DNA from: CAZHNW01 sp942491575
GTDB lineage: Bacteria > Spirochaetota > UBA4802 > UBA5550
Assembly: GCA_942491575.1 (NCBI GenBank)
Contig: CALOBT010000031.1
Coordinates: 2,170,001-2,234,000 of the forward strand
Length of the DNA: 64,000 nucleotides
Direction: 5' to 3'
The notes under the pieces were generated by a model. It was not told the origin of the DNA and did no database searches. It saw nothing but the letters and a program-made list of their open reading frames with translations. Shown in pieces: positions 7,285 to 16,143 of this stretch. The stretch's first letter is position 1. Each line of letters opens with the position of its first letter. The translations under genes and the position numbers were made by a program.

Positions 7285-8519
7285 AGACAAAACAGACTTA
7301 CTCGTTAAATGTAGGTCCTACTCATCCTGCTTTCAAAGAGCCGGTTAAGTTCAACTTTGAAGTGGATGGTGAGAGGGTTCTTAATACCGATATAGACTTT
7401 GGTTATACCCATCGTGGAATTGAAAAGCTTTCACGCAGCAGAAACTTTATTGAAGTTATTTATCTTCTTGAAAGGGTCTGCGGAATCTGTTCTGTTTCAC
7501 ACCCAATGGCATATTGCCTCGCTGTAGAACAGGCAGCAGATGTTGAGGTTACCCCAAGGGCAAAATATATCCGGACAATACTAGGTGAACTTGAGCGGCT
7601 TCATTCACATCTTCTCTGGGCCGGGGTTGCCGCTCATGAGATTGGTTTTGATACCCTCTGGATGTATACCTGGAATATTCGTGAAAAGGTTATGGACCTC
7701 CTTGAGGTTCTTACGGGTAACCGTGTAAACTACGCCATGCTGACGATAGGCGGTGTCAGACGGGATATTACGGAAGAACTGCTTCCGGTTATCTATGAAG
7801 TACTCGACTATTATCGCTCACTTTACAACCGTGTCAGTGAAATACTGATGGGGGATAAAAGCGTGCAGATGCGCAGCCAGGGTGTAGGAATATTGAGTGA
7901 AGTGGATGCAGTAAGGTTCTGTGCCGTTGGACCTACCGCAAGGGCCTCAGGGCTCAGTCGCGATGTTCGTGTCGATTATCCCGTTAATGCATACCCTGAT
8001 ATTACATGGCTCAAACCTGTGAGTCCCAGGGATATCGGACGTGAACCTGTTGGAGATGTTTATGACAGAATAGTTGTAAGAACCCTTGAGATTCTACAGT
8101 CTATTGAAATTATTGAGTTCTGCCTGGAAAACATGCCCGAAGGCGAGATTGCATCAGAAACCAATTCAATTAAGATAATCAATAAATTGAAAAAAGTTCA
8201 GGGAGAAGGGATTGGGCGTTATGAAGCACCAAGGGGAGAGGTCGCTCACTATGACCTTCTTGATAATAAAGATGGTCCCGCCCTGCTAAAGGTGAAGGCT
8301 CCTACATATTCGAACGCTCCCGCCTGGGTGCCGATGCTCAATGGTGCCGAAATTGCGGATATTCCCATAGTAGTTGCATCTATTGATCCCTGCATCGCCT
8401 GCGCGGACCGGATGAGTTTTACCCGAAAGAACGGAAAAAATTTCGTACTTACATCCGCTGACCTGCACCGGCTCAGTGTAGAAAAAACCAAGGAGGTGAG
8501 CGGGAAATGCAGTCTCTGA
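7281..8519 (+). CDS. mbhL: Mbh [NiFe]-hydrogenase large subunit L (NuoD-like)
   Basis: The 412-residue catalytic subunit keeps both nickel-binding motifs: RVCGICSVSH with Cys67 and Cys70, and DPCIACADRM with Cys371 and Cys374. All four Cys ligands are present, so it should be a true hydrogenase rather than a sulfane reductase (Mbs) or Nuo-type subunit that lost them. After DPCxxCxxR a 35-residue tail remains; in HycE-like enzymes such a tail is removed by an endopeptidase after that Arg (here Arg377) once nickel is inserted. The convergent hycI-like gene at 10202 fits this task. It overlaps mbhK (ATGA) and mbhM (13 bp). Confidence 0.94.
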   Translation: MKTKQTYSLNVGPTHPAFKEPVKFNFEVDGERVLNTDIDFGYTHRGIEKLSRSRNFIEVIYLLERVCGICSVSHPMAYCLAVEQAADVEVTPRAKYIRTILGELERLHSHLLWAGVAAHEIGFDTLWMYTWNIREKVMDLLEVLTGNRVNYAMLTIGGVRRDITEELLPVIYEVLDYYRSLYNRVSEILMGDKSVQMRSQGVGILSEVDAVRFCAVGPTARASGLSRDVRVDYPVNAYPDITWLKPVSPRDIGREPVGDVYDRIVVRTLEILQSIEIIEFCLENMPEGEIASETNSIKIINKLKKVQGEGIGRYEAPRGEVAHYDLLDNKDGPALLKVKAPTYSNAPAWVPMLNGAEIADIPIVVASIDPCIACADRMSFTRKNGKNFVLTSADLHRLSVEKTKEVSGKCSL

Positions 8520-9541
8520 TTATATTAACTTTTGCATGCCTTGCAATATTTGTATTGAGCATTTATGTCGGTTTATTCATGAAGGGTATCGACCGGAAGG
8601 GAGCCGCATATTACCAGTCACGTATCGGACCTCCTCTTCGTCAGCCCTATTGGGATCTTAAAAAACTGATGTTGAAACAGACAATTGTTCCTGAAAATGC
8701 AGTAGGATGGATTTTCAAGGGATCACCGTTACTTTCCTTCGCTTCATCGGTGGTACTCCTGATTTATATAGTTTTACCCTATTTTATGCATCTTGCAGGA
8801 TTGGATCACAACTTTATCCGTTCAGGCGATTTGATACTGGTGGTATATCTTTTAATGATACCTGCCATCGCCATGGTCGCCGGGGGATTTGCCTCCGGTT
8901 CTCCATACGCTGCGGTTGGTGCCCAGCGGGAAATGGTAATTCTCATGTCAACAGAGCTTCCCATTGCGGTTACCGCCATTACCTTTGCATGGAAGATGTC
9001 TCAGGTTGCACCGGGTTCATCTTCCTTCAGCCTTGCGACTATCGCCAGTAATCCAATATGGACCGGCATGGGCCCCCTTGGAATTATGGGAGGAATCCTT
9101 CTGGTCATTGCAATGATTGCCGTAGTTCCCGCTGAGCTGGCAAAGATTCCCTTTGACCAGGCTGAAGCGGAAACTGAAATTGCCGAAGGTCTGCTTGCTG
9201 AATATTCCGGTAAATATTTTGCATTCTTTTATCTTTCTGAGGCAGTTAAAATACTGGCAATAACATCCCTTATGGTAATCCTGTTTTTCCCCCAGGGGGT
9301 TGTTGATTTGTTCGGCACCAGGTTCATCCTGGGGGGGATAGATTTTACCGTCGCGGCAGATATTTTACTTTTCCTGGTTAAGCATGTTTTTATTTATTTT
9401 ATGACGGTAACCACGATTCGGATAGCTATGGCGCGACTGAAAATTACACAGGTTGCAAGGCTGTTTTTGCTGATACTTACTGCCGTCAGTCTTATGGGAT
9501 TTCTGCTGATCTATCTTGATCCTGTTATCTCAAAAATTTAA
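8507..9541 (+). CDS. mbhM: Mbh hydrogenase membrane anchor subunit M (NuoH-like)
   Basis: The 344-residue protein has about eight membrane helices and the NuoH signatures QSRIGPPLRQPYWDLKK (residues 37-53) and AKIPFDQAEAETEIAEG (around 213-229). The second, acidic loop faces the hydrogenase module in related complexes and starts the proton path. It starts at ATG 8507, inside the end of mbhL, with GGAGG at 8490-8494. Length is normal. Confidence 0.92.
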   Translation: MQSLIILTFACLAIFVLSIYVGLFMKGIDRKGAAYYQSRIGPPLRQPYWDLKKLMLKQTIVPENAVGWIFKGSPLLSFASSVVLLIYIVLPYFMHLAGLDHNFIRSGDLILVVYLLMIPAIAMVAGGFASGSPYAAVGAQREMVILMSTELPIAVTAITFAWKMSQVAPGSSSFSLATIASNPIWTGMGPLGIMGGILLVIAMIAVVPAELAKIPFDQAEAETEIAEGLLAEYSGKYFAFFYLSEAVKILAITSLMVILFFPQGVVDLFGTRFILGGIDFTVAADILLFLVKHVFIYFMTVTTIRIAMARLKITQVARLFLLILTAVSLMGFLLIYLDPVISKI

Positions 9542-9559
9542 GAATTTAAGGAGTGTCAA

Positions 9560-10015
9560 ATGGTTGGAAGTTTATATCAGGTGCTGGAGCAGCTTTTCTC
9601 CAGGAAATCCACCAACACATTCCCGGTAAAATATACCCCGAAGTCGGTAACTGAGGCTCTTAAAGGGACAATTACCCCTCCCATCGCCGCGCCGGTGGGA
9701 TTGCGCGGAAAACTGACCTTTGAGTATGATAAGTGTATCGGTTGCGGAATGTGTGAACGTGTATGTCCAGCGGCAGCTATTGATCTCTATCCCGTAATAG
9801 CGGGAGAGAAAAAATCAAAGCGAATTGTTATTTACCTTTCACGCTGTACCTTCTGCTCTGAATGTGTAAATATTTGTCCCAAGGATGCCATCGGCATGAC
9901 GGACGATTTCATGATGGCAGATTTTGATAAATACGGTGATTCTCATGTAGTAGGTGTTGAGAAGCGTCGTGAGAATGAACTCAAGGAAGAAGATCACGAG
10001 TCTTCAGAAAGTTAA
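9560..10015 (+). CDS. mbhN: Mbh hydrogenase ferredoxin-like subunit N (NuoI-like)
   Basis: The 151-residue protein holds two [4Fe-4S] motifs: Cys59, 62, 65, 69 (CIGCGMCERVCP) and Cys96, 99, 102, 106 (CTFCSECVNICP). It is the entry point for electrons from reduced ferredoxin. It starts behind AAGGAG at 9547-9552 and ends the operon; the C-terminus is acidic. A hairpin at 10079-10120 lies 64 bp downstream. Confidence 0.92.
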   Translation: MVGSLYQVLEQLFSRKSTNTFPVKYTPKSVTEALKGTITPPIAAPVGLRGKLTFEYDKCIGCGMCERVCPAAAIDLYPVIAGEKKSKRIVIYLSRCTFCSECVNICPKDAIGMTDDFMMADFDKYGDSHVVGVEKRRENELKEEDHESSES

Positions 10016-10078
10016 AGTGTATTGTTATTACAGCGATCCCAAAGTTGTAATTCCTGATAGTTAGCTGAATTGAAAGTC

Positions 10079-10120
10079 TGTGTCTGAAGGCGCAATTGCT
10101 GAATGCCGCCTTCAGACACA
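10079..10120 (+). repeat. Hairpin of the GAAGGCG family, possible terminator of the hydrogenase operon
   Basis: A perfect 14-bp stem (10079-10092 with 10107-10120) surrounds a 14-nt loop. The stem contains CTGAAGGCG/CGCCTTCAG, the core shared with hairpins at 21143 and 36573. It lies between two convergent genes and has no long T-run, so terminator function is only likely. Confidence 0.65.
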
Positions 10121-10201
10121 CCTCCTCCATCATCATCTTTTAATCCGTACTAATAAAAGAGTAATTTAAGATTTTTGCCTGCTTTCTTTCAACCTGCAGG
10201 T

Positions 10202-10663
10202 CTATTCGAAGTAATCAAATTCAATGAGAGGGATATCCTCCAGGTGGTCTTTACGCAGTAAGTCTTCCAGCTCATCCAGTGCATCCTCAACCGGTTCCGA
10301 CAGTTCTTCGCCGAAGCCGACACTTAAAGGCTGAATGCCAACAAAGATAATATCTCCGCTATGTTTTTTCAAATGAGTGATAAGGAAGGTAAGGGGGCCG
10401 CTATGGGTATTGAAGCCTGTTTCATCGGAGAGGTGATCAACGGGAACCCGGCGGAGTGTTCCGGGATTTTCATCCAGGTCAGTGGCATCAACCAGGACCA
10501 GCAGGTCAGGTTTCTCCCGTTTTATAATACCGGTAAAATTTTCAGGAATGTCCGCACCATCGATGGTCATCCATTGGGAATCCTTTAGCCGTTCCGCCAG
10601 TATACTTCCTGCCCCGTCATCCTGCCGGAGACGGTTGCCGATGCCGAGGAGTATTTTTTTCAT
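10202..10663 (-). CDS. hycI: Hydrogenase maturation endopeptidase, HycI type
   Basis: The 153-residue protein matches HycI/HybD peptidases that trim the C-terminus of [NiFe] large subunits. Family marks are GIGNRLRQDDGAG (residues 7-19, with the first metal-binding Asp), LVLVDATDLDENPG near 55-68 (second acidic site), a conserved His in NTHSGPLTF near 85, and IIFVGIQPLSVGFGE near 104. The strong likeness to E. coli HycI, which matures a group 4 enzyme, fits processing of MbhL after Arg377. It is convergent with the operon, so it is transcribed separately. No hypA-F genes are in the window. Confidence 0.9.
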   Translation of the reverse strand: MKKILLGIGNRLRQDDGAGSILAERLKDSQWMTIDGADIPENFTGIIKREKPDLLVLVDATDLDENPGTLRRVPVDHLSDETGFNTHSGPLTFLITHLKKHSGDIIFVGIQPLSVGFGEELSEPVEDALDELEDLLRKDHLEDIPLIEFDYFE

Positions 10664-10763
10664 AGCCGGGTATTCTCCTTCAAATTAAATCAATCAATAT
10701 CATATTTAAAAAAGGGGCCTTAAATTTTCAAACTGTATTTTTTAATTAATTTATTAATCAATC

Positions 10764-10792
10764 TTGACAGGGGAACTTTTTTTTTATATTAA
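10764..10792 (+). promoter_or_regulatory. Promoter of the sulfatase gene
   Basis: TTGACA at 10764-10769 and TATTAA at 10787-10792 are 17 bp apart. Transcription would begin about 10799, giving a leader of only about 20 nt before the ATG at 10819, which carries GAGGTG at 10804-10809. Confidence 0.55.
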
Positions 10793-10818
10793 CGGGGTAT
10801 AGAGAGGTGCAGGTTCAT

Positions 10819-12441
10819 ATGAAGATACCGCGACTGACCGGAAAGGGCCTTTTAATAATTATAATAATTACAATCCTGATAACATGGCTGCTCTGGCCCC
10901 TGGAGGATGACCGGTTTGCCATAGAGGTGAATACTGCGGGGATCGCTGAAAAGAAAAATTTCCTCAGGGATCTCAGGAGGCGGAAATCAACGGCAGGAAA
11001 AGGCCCCAATATCATTATAATTCTCGCCGATGACCTGGGTAAGACAGATATCTCCCTTTACGGGGGAAAAACAGTTGCTACGCCGAATATTGACAGTATA
11101 GGCAAAGGGGGAGTCACATTTTCAGAAGCCTATTGCAGCGCCCCTGTATGCAGCCCTTCCAGGGCCTCCCTGCTTACCGGAAGGTATCAGCAGCGTTTCG
11201 GTTTTCACCGCCAGCCAATGACCAGGTATCCACGCAACCGCATGGAAATGCTAATTGCAAAGTATTTTATTTTCACCGGTGACTGGCGGCCGGATTATAT
11301 AACTTCCACGCCGCGGGAAAAAGATATTCGCCGTCAGGGGCTCCCCGTGGAAGAGATTCTCCTGCCTGAAATTCTCAGCGCTGCGGGATACAGAACCTGC
11401 ATCACCGGGAAATGGCACCTGGGACATGAAGAGGCCTTCATTCCCAATAACCGCGGTTTTCATGAGCAGTATGGATTTTATGAAGCCTTTTCCCTATACG
11501 CACCGGTGGATTCACCAGGCATGGTCAATCACCGCCACGATTATTTTGCCAGCAGGCATATATGGGGACAGGGCCGCGAAGGGACCTGTGCCATCAGAAG
11601 AAATAATACCGTGGTTAAAGAAGATGAATATCTTACCTTCCGTATCGCCGAGGAGGCAAATTCTTTCATAAAGAAAAATCGTGGGAGGCCCTTTTTTATT
11701 TACGTTCCCTTCAGTGCCCCCCATACCCCCTTTCAGGCCCCGGGAAGTTATACAAAACGCTTCAGTCATGTAAGGGATAAAAATAAACGTGTCTACTACG
11801 CCATGATCAGTGCCCTCGATGATGCCGTCGGATCGATTCTTCAGACACTACGGAAGGAAAACATCTCACGTGAGACACTGGTTTTTTTTGCCAGCGATAA
11901 CGGCGGTGCCACATATACGGGAGCTACGGAAAATGCCCCCCTGAGGGGGGGGAAGTTTTCTCAGTTTGAAGGGGGACTGAATATCCCCTGCATGATGCAG
12001 TGGCCGGGACAGATACCTCCAGGGCAGAGGTGCAGGGCCCCGGTTATGCTGATGGATTTTTTTACCACTGCCCTAAGGGCTGCCCGTATTGTCCCTACCG
12101 GTGATCGGATATACGACGGCATTGACCTTTTGTCGCTGGCAGGAAAGGGGAAGAGGGAACTGCAGAATCGGTCACTTTTCTGGAAAACAGGGTATAACCG
12201 TGCCATTCGCCGGGGCCCCTACAAGCTGATCATCGATGACCGGAACGGCACGCTCCTCCTTTACGATCTGTACCGGGACAAGGTGGAACGGTACAATCTC
12301 GCGGGGAAACACCCGGAGATAATAAAGGAGCTGATGAAAGAACTTCAGACATGGGAAAGGAAGTTAAAGCCCCCCCTCTGGCCGGGATTTATGAACTACC
12401 GTTTCAGTATCGACGGGAAGGATTTCTTTTTTTCCATCTAG
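10819..12441 (+). CDS. Membrane-anchored sulfatase (alkaline phosphatase superfamily)
   Basis: About 540 residues from ATG 10819. A single N-terminal membrane helix (LLIIIIITILITWLLW) is followed by a type I sulfatase domain. PNIIIILADDLG holds the metal-binding Asp pair, and VCSPSRASLLTGR contains the CxPSR motif whose Cys (about residue 111) is converted to formylglycine, the catalytic group. TGKWHLG and FASDNGG supply further active-site residues. The catalytic part should lie outside the cytoplasmic membrane and cleave sulfate esters, perhaps on polysaccharides. A GTG at 10807 is an alternative start. No formylglycine-generating enzyme gene is nearby; anaerobes often use the radical SAM anSME. 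Confidence 0.85.
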   Translation: MKIPRLTGKGLLIIIIITILITWLLWPLEDDRFAIEVNTAGIAEKKNFLRDLRRRKSTAGKGPNIIIILADDLGKTDISLYGGKTVATPNIDSIGKGGVTFSEAYCSAPVCSPSRASLLTGRYQQRFGFHRQPMTRYPRNRMEMLIAKYFIFTGDWRPDYITSTPREKDIRRQGLPVEEILLPEILSAAGYRTCITGKWHLGHEEAFIPNNRGFHEQYGFYEAFSLYAPVDSPGMVNHRHDYFASRHIWGQGREGTCAIRRNNTVVKEDEYLTFRIAEEANSFIKKNRGRPFFIYVPFSAPHTPFQAPGSYTKRFSHVRDKNKRVYYAMISALDDAVGSILQTLRKENISRETLVFFASDNGGATYTGATENAPLRGGKFSQFEGGLNIPCMMQWPGQIPPGQRCRAPVMLMDFFTTALRAARIVPTGDRIYDGIDLLSLAGKGKRELQNRSLFWKTGYNRAIRRGPYKLIIDDRNGTLLLYDLYRDKVERYNLAGKHPEIIKELMKELQTWERKLKPPLWPGFMNYRFSIDGKDFFFSI

Positions 12442-12589
12442 TTGTTTCGACTGCCTGACATGTGGCTCATGATAAATATCAGTTGCCACAGGCGTTGGTT
12501 AACTATAATATTACTGTAGCTGTAAAATCTATTCAATAATACTAAAAAGAGATTCGTATAGACGAAATACTCACGCACTGGATAATATT

Positions 12590-13207
12590 ATGAAATTTGA
12601 CACATTATTGATATTGATTCTTTCGGTTGTAATGACTATCTCCTGCTCCTCTACGGGAATAAAGGATGATGAGAAAAAAAATGCATGCATTTCCGGAGAC
12701 TGTATTAATGGCTCCGGGACATATATCTCCACAAGGGGGACCCGCTATGAGGGGACCTTCCAAAACGGGTATCCCCATGGAAGCGGAGTTCTCACTACGA
12801 GTAAGGGGAGTATCTACCGCGGGGAATTTCGAAATGGCACCTTCCACGGTGTCGGTACCTATCTTCAGAAAAACGGCACCCGGTACGAAGGGACCTTTCG
12901 AGAAGGGAAATACCACGGTACCGGAACTGTAAAATATAATGACGGAACCATTTACACCGGTCAATGGGCAGATGATAAGCCGCATGGAAAGGGCAAACTC
13001 ACATCTGCCCGGGGCGATGTCTATACCGGAAGTTTCAAAGACGGGAAATTTCATGGATATGGTATCCTGGTTGAAGCAGGAGGAGACAGGTATGCAGGAG
13101 AATGGAGGGATCACCGAAAAAACGGAAGAGGCAGATATACCTTTGCCAATGGCGAGGTCTGGAATGGTATATTTAAAGATGATAAATTTTTAGGGACCGG
13201 CAAATAG
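12590..13207 (+). CDS. MORN-repeat lipoprotein
   Basis: The 205-residue protein starts with a lipoprotein signal (LSVVMTISC, lipidated Cys19) and then consists almost wholly of MORN repeats, about seven units of 22-24 residues with the pattern Y-x-G-x-F/W-x-x-G-x-x-H-G-x-G (for example YEGTFQNGYPHGSG and YTGQWADDKPHGKG). MORN repeats form an extended beta sheet and often bind lipids or act as a scaffold. An envelope location is expected. Function is unknown. Its 3' end nearly touches the convergent gene that ends at 13211. Confidence 0.85.
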   Translation: MKFDTLLILILSVVMTISCSSTGIKDDEKKNACISGDCINGSGTYISTRGTRYEGTFQNGYPHGSGVLTTSKGSIYRGEFRNGTFHGVGTYLQKNGTRYEGTFREGKYHGTGTVKYNDGTIYTGQWADDKPHGKGKLTSARGDVYTGSFKDGKFHGYGILVEAGGDRYAGEWRDHRKNGRGRYTFANGEVWNGIFKDDKFLGTGK

Positions 13208-13228
13208 ACTTTACGCCTCTTTGCCGGT
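13196..13228. terminator. Shared hairpin between convergent gene ends
   Basis: ACCGGCAAA (13196-13204) pairs with TTTGCCGGT (13220-13228) over a 15-nt loop. It overlaps the last codons of the MORN gene and of the membrane protein gene on the other strand. There is no clear T-run, so two-way termination is a guess. Confidence 0.35.
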
Positions 13229-14044
13229 TAATGTTACTTCCGCCTTCATTAAAAGTACTTTTCCATAAAAACGGGTCAGTACGGAAACCTGGAGAATCAG
13301 AAATATTGTTATAACAGGCATGGATTTTCCCGGTAGACTGAAAAGGAAAATAACCAGTATAGAGAAGACCAGGTAAACCAGGAAAATCAGCAGTGTCATT
13401 AATTTATTTTTCCATAATGTCACAATGCCTTCTTTGAGGGCCGCTATCACTCCAGTTTCTTTCAAAACGAGGTGTATCCGTCCATAATCAAAGATACTTT
13501 TTGCAAGAATCCAGAAAAAGATTGCAATGGGAATCCAGAGAAACATAAACAGAATAACTAACCATTCCGAGGGAGATTTTTTCTGGGAAGTATAATGCAG
13601 CCAGAAGGTTGCACCCGGCAGGGCAGCAAGAAGCAGCCAGACCGGGAGCATGGCAATGCCAAGGCGAAACATCGATCCGAAATAGGCGGCACACTTTTTT
13701 AAAAATTTCAAGAGGCTGAATTTTTCATCTTTCGCAATGACCCCATAGATACCCCCTGAAAAAAAGAGGGAGAGCATTAAAAGCATGACTACTGTCAGGG
13801 CTGCAACCAGGAAAAGGGTACTGGTACTGCCGGGATAATTTACAGTAAGGTCACTCAACAGGGTAGGAAGCCATAATCGATACCTTCCGGTATCGGAAAG
13901 AAGGTTCCCAAAACTCGAGTGAAGCCAGTTGTAGAGAAGTGTGATTATCACCAGGTCCGTAATGAGAAAACCGCACCATGGGATAATTGAAAGCACAAAT
14001 TCCCGTATTCCTTCAGGTTTATAGAGAGATAATAATTTTTTCAT
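13211..14044 (-). CDS. Multi-pass membrane protein of unknown family
   Basis: The 277-residue protein has about six hydrophobic helices (for example ITDLVIITLLYNWL, LFLVAALTVVMLLMLSLFF and LMTLLIFLVYLVFSILVIFLF) with short charged loops, and a cytoplasmic N-terminus KKLLSLYKPEGIREF. I do not recognise a conserved catalytic motif. It starts 11 bp after the stop of the M1 peptidase gene and is probably co-transcribed with it. Confidence 0.65.
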   Translation of the reverse strand: MKKLLSLYKPEGIREFVLSIIPWCGFLITDLVIITLLYNWLHSSFGNLLSDTGRYRLWLPTLLSDLTVNYPGSTSTLFLVAALTVVMLLMLSLFFSGGIYGVIAKDEKFSLLKFLKKCAAYFGSMFRLGIAMLPVWLLLAALPGATFWLHYTSQKKSPSEWLVILFMFLWIPIAIFFWILAKSIFDYGRIHLVLKETGVIAALKEGIVTLWKNKLMTLLIFLVYLVFSILVIFLFSLPGKSMPVITIFLILQVSVLTRFYGKVLLMKAEVTLTGKEA

Positions 14045-14055
14045 CGTAAAGCTCC

Positions 14056-15957
14056 TTAGAATATGAGAAAACTGAGCAGAGTCTGGACTGCTGTTCCGAG
14101 ATTTTGGATGAAATCACCAAAATGCCTGTAATCTTTTTCGATAATGACACTGTTGTTGATGAAATTTTTATCCAGAGGGATCTTGTACTCCGGATCGAGA
14201 ACGGCTGAAGCAATGGGATTTTTTGAATAAAAGTTAATTCGCTTCCATGGTTCGGGGGTGCTCCATTTGAATTCTTTAGTACTTCCATCGGTAAAGGTGA
14301 TCAGAAGATCAACGGGGAACCAGGCACGCTGGCGAATCAGTATGATTTCGTTATCAAATTTTCCCTTTTTGCTGTTCACTTCAGTAGATTCAACATTATA
14401 TATTGCCTGATCAAGGGGCATGTGATCTTTGATAAACTGGTCGAAGGCCCAGGAGTAATCCTTTCGCATGAATTTATTAAAATCTTTAATGAAGTCCTCT
14501 CCCGTGGGATGCTTGAACTTCCATTTGCGAAGGAAGTAGCTGAAAAAACTGTATAATTTTTTCTGTCCCGTGATATTTTTCAGGCTCAGCATCAGGAGGG
14601 CTGTTTTTGTATAGACATTCCCGCGATAGGTGCTGTAATCCATAAATTCCCAGGATAGTGTTGCCGCCGGATCAACATGGGCCATTGATGTATAGGCACT
14701 CCGTCGGTCCTGCCAGTCGTAGAGGTTAAAAGGGGGAGAACTGAGGAAGCTTGGTTCTCCTTTGAAATAGGCTTCCATTATTTCCATTTCGAAGAAGGTA
14801 TTCAGTCCCTCGTCGAGCCAGGCTTCCCTTGTTTCATCGAAACCGATAATTCCATACCAGTACTGGTGACCAAATTCATGAATTGTAACCTTCTCAGCGA
14901 GACGGTAAAATTCCGGCGCGAAGGGCACATGGGCTGTTGTAATGAAGGTTGGATATTCCATGCCCCAGGACTCCATTCCCTCCATGGGGGCGTCCACGAG
15001 GGTGATTTTTTTATACGGATAGGGGAAAATATATTTCGCATAAAAGTCCATGGCGAACCTGAGTGACTTTTTATTTCTCTCCAGGGCATTTCCATGACGG
15101 GGGGCATAAAGGATTTCCACGGTGGTTTTATCCTTATTTCTCGGAAGTTTAATCTCGGATACATCCTTTTTATACTCAGGCCACGCCGTCCAGGCAAAGT
15201 CGTGAATGCTTTCCTCTTCATAAATTCGTGTAATGGTTCCGTCGCTGTTTTTCAGTTCCTTTTCCAGATTTCCCGTGGCTCCTGCTGTATAACCGGAAGG
15301 CAACGTGAGGCTCACACGGAAATCACCATAGTCGGCAAAGTATTCGGCATTATAATGATACTGGTGGCAGTGCCAGGTTCCATCATTTTGCAGTACCCCC
15401 GGTTTCGGGTACCACTGTGCTATAAAATAGTAATCATCAATCTCACCGGTACGCGAAATAATATCGGGAATCTTTACTGTGAAATCAATCACAACTGTAA
15501 TTTCTCCTCCGGGGCCAACTCTTCCGGGGAGGCGAATCTGCATTACGGTTTTGTCATCACTGTTGCCATCATCGGGGGCAGGATAGGTGATGCTTCCTGT
15601 CAGGGAGGGGCCGTCCTTTATCCGGACTGACTTAACGGATATACCGCCAAAACGGACATCTTCCAGCTCATCTGCTGTTTTTTTATGCCACCCGTCCTCA
15701 CGGAGGAAAGTAGACCTGTTGTTCATGAAGGCGTTGTAATAAAGATGGAAGCGCATGGTTGAGACTCCCTTCTTCGAGGTGTTGCGCCACCGGATTGTTT
15801 CAGATGCAGTGATCAGTTTTTCCCGGGTGTTCAATTCTGCATTGATAGCGTAAGAAACAGTTGAGTTTTTTCCGCCCTTTGCGGGTTTTGAAAATGATTG
15901 CGTGGAGATCAGGGAGAGGGCCGCAAGGATCAGGAGTATATATTTTATTTTCATCAC
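14056..15957 (-). CDS. Secreted M1-family (gluzincin) metallopeptidase
   Basis: The 633-residue protein has an N-terminal signal peptide (MMKIKYILLILAALSLISTQ) and the M1 aminopeptidase layout. The zinc motif is HEFGH at residues 360-364 with the third ligand Glu383 in WLDEGLNTFFE. The substrate-binding loop that replaces GAMEN is MEGMESWGME (about 325-334). The N-terminal 250 residues form the usual beta domain. It should act as a peptidase in the periplasm or on the surface. It leads a two-gene unit with the membrane protein at 13211. Confidence 0.88.
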   Translation of the reverse strand: MMKIKYILLILAALSLISTQSFSKPAKGGKNSTVSYAINAELNTREKLITASETIRWRNTSKKGVSTMRFHLYYNAFMNNRSTFLREDGWHKKTADELEDVRFGGISVKSVRIKDGPSLTGSITYPAPDDGNSDDKTVMQIRLPGRVGPGGEITVVIDFTVKIPDIISRTGEIDDYYFIAQWYPKPGVLQNDGTWHCHQYHYNAEYFADYGDFRVSLTLPSGYTAGATGNLEKELKNSDGTITRIYEEESIHDFAWTAWPEYKKDVSEIKLPRNKDKTTVEILYAPRHGNALERNKKSLRFAMDFYAKYIFPYPYKKITLVDAPMEGMESWGMEYPTFITTAHVPFAPEFYRLAEKVTIHEFGHQYWYGIIGFDETREAWLDEGLNTFFEMEIMEAYFKGEPSFLSSPPFNLYDWQDRRSAYTSMAHVDPAATLSWEFMDYSTYRGNVYTKTALLMLSLKNITGQKKLYSFFSYFLRKWKFKHPTGEDFIKDFNKFMRKDYSWAFDQFIKDHMPLDQAIYNVESTEVNSKKGKFDNEIILIRQRAWFPVDLLITFTDGSTKEFKWSTPEPWKRINFYSKNPIASAVLDPEYKIPLDKNFINNSVIIEKDYRHFGDFIQNLGTAVQTLLSFLIF

Positions 15958-16060
15958 TTCCTCCTCAAAAAATCATAAGTATTTATTGATAGCGTTTTTA
16001 TGAAACTCTTGCAAGCCTTTTTCTGATTAGAGCTCTTGGGGGGGAAGTTAAAAGCTGATC

Positions 16061-16097
16061 ATCATCCCGGATTGATTATCAGTCTCTCCGGGATGAT
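16061..16097 (-). terminator. Hairpin downstream of the 16144 gene
   Basis: ATCATCCCGG (16061-16070) pairs with CCGGGATGAT (16088-16097), 10 bp around a 17-nt loop, just past the stop of the leftward gene ending at 16144. The following sequence on that strand is only moderately T-rich (CTTTTAAC), so it is a possible terminator. Confidence 0.4.
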
Positions 16098-16143
16098 TCT
16101 TGAGTTAAGCGGGTACACCTGGATTTAATTTTTCGAAGTTTCC

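Noticed and set aside
7281..8519. Membrane sulfane reductase (Mbs) rather than hydrogenase
   Set aside because: All four CxxC cysteines for NiFe are retained in the large subunit, and a HycI-type peptidase gene is adjacent.
15094..15630. Open frame of 178 codons on the plus strand
   Set aside because: Antisense to the M1 peptidase gene; composition is that of a shadow frame.
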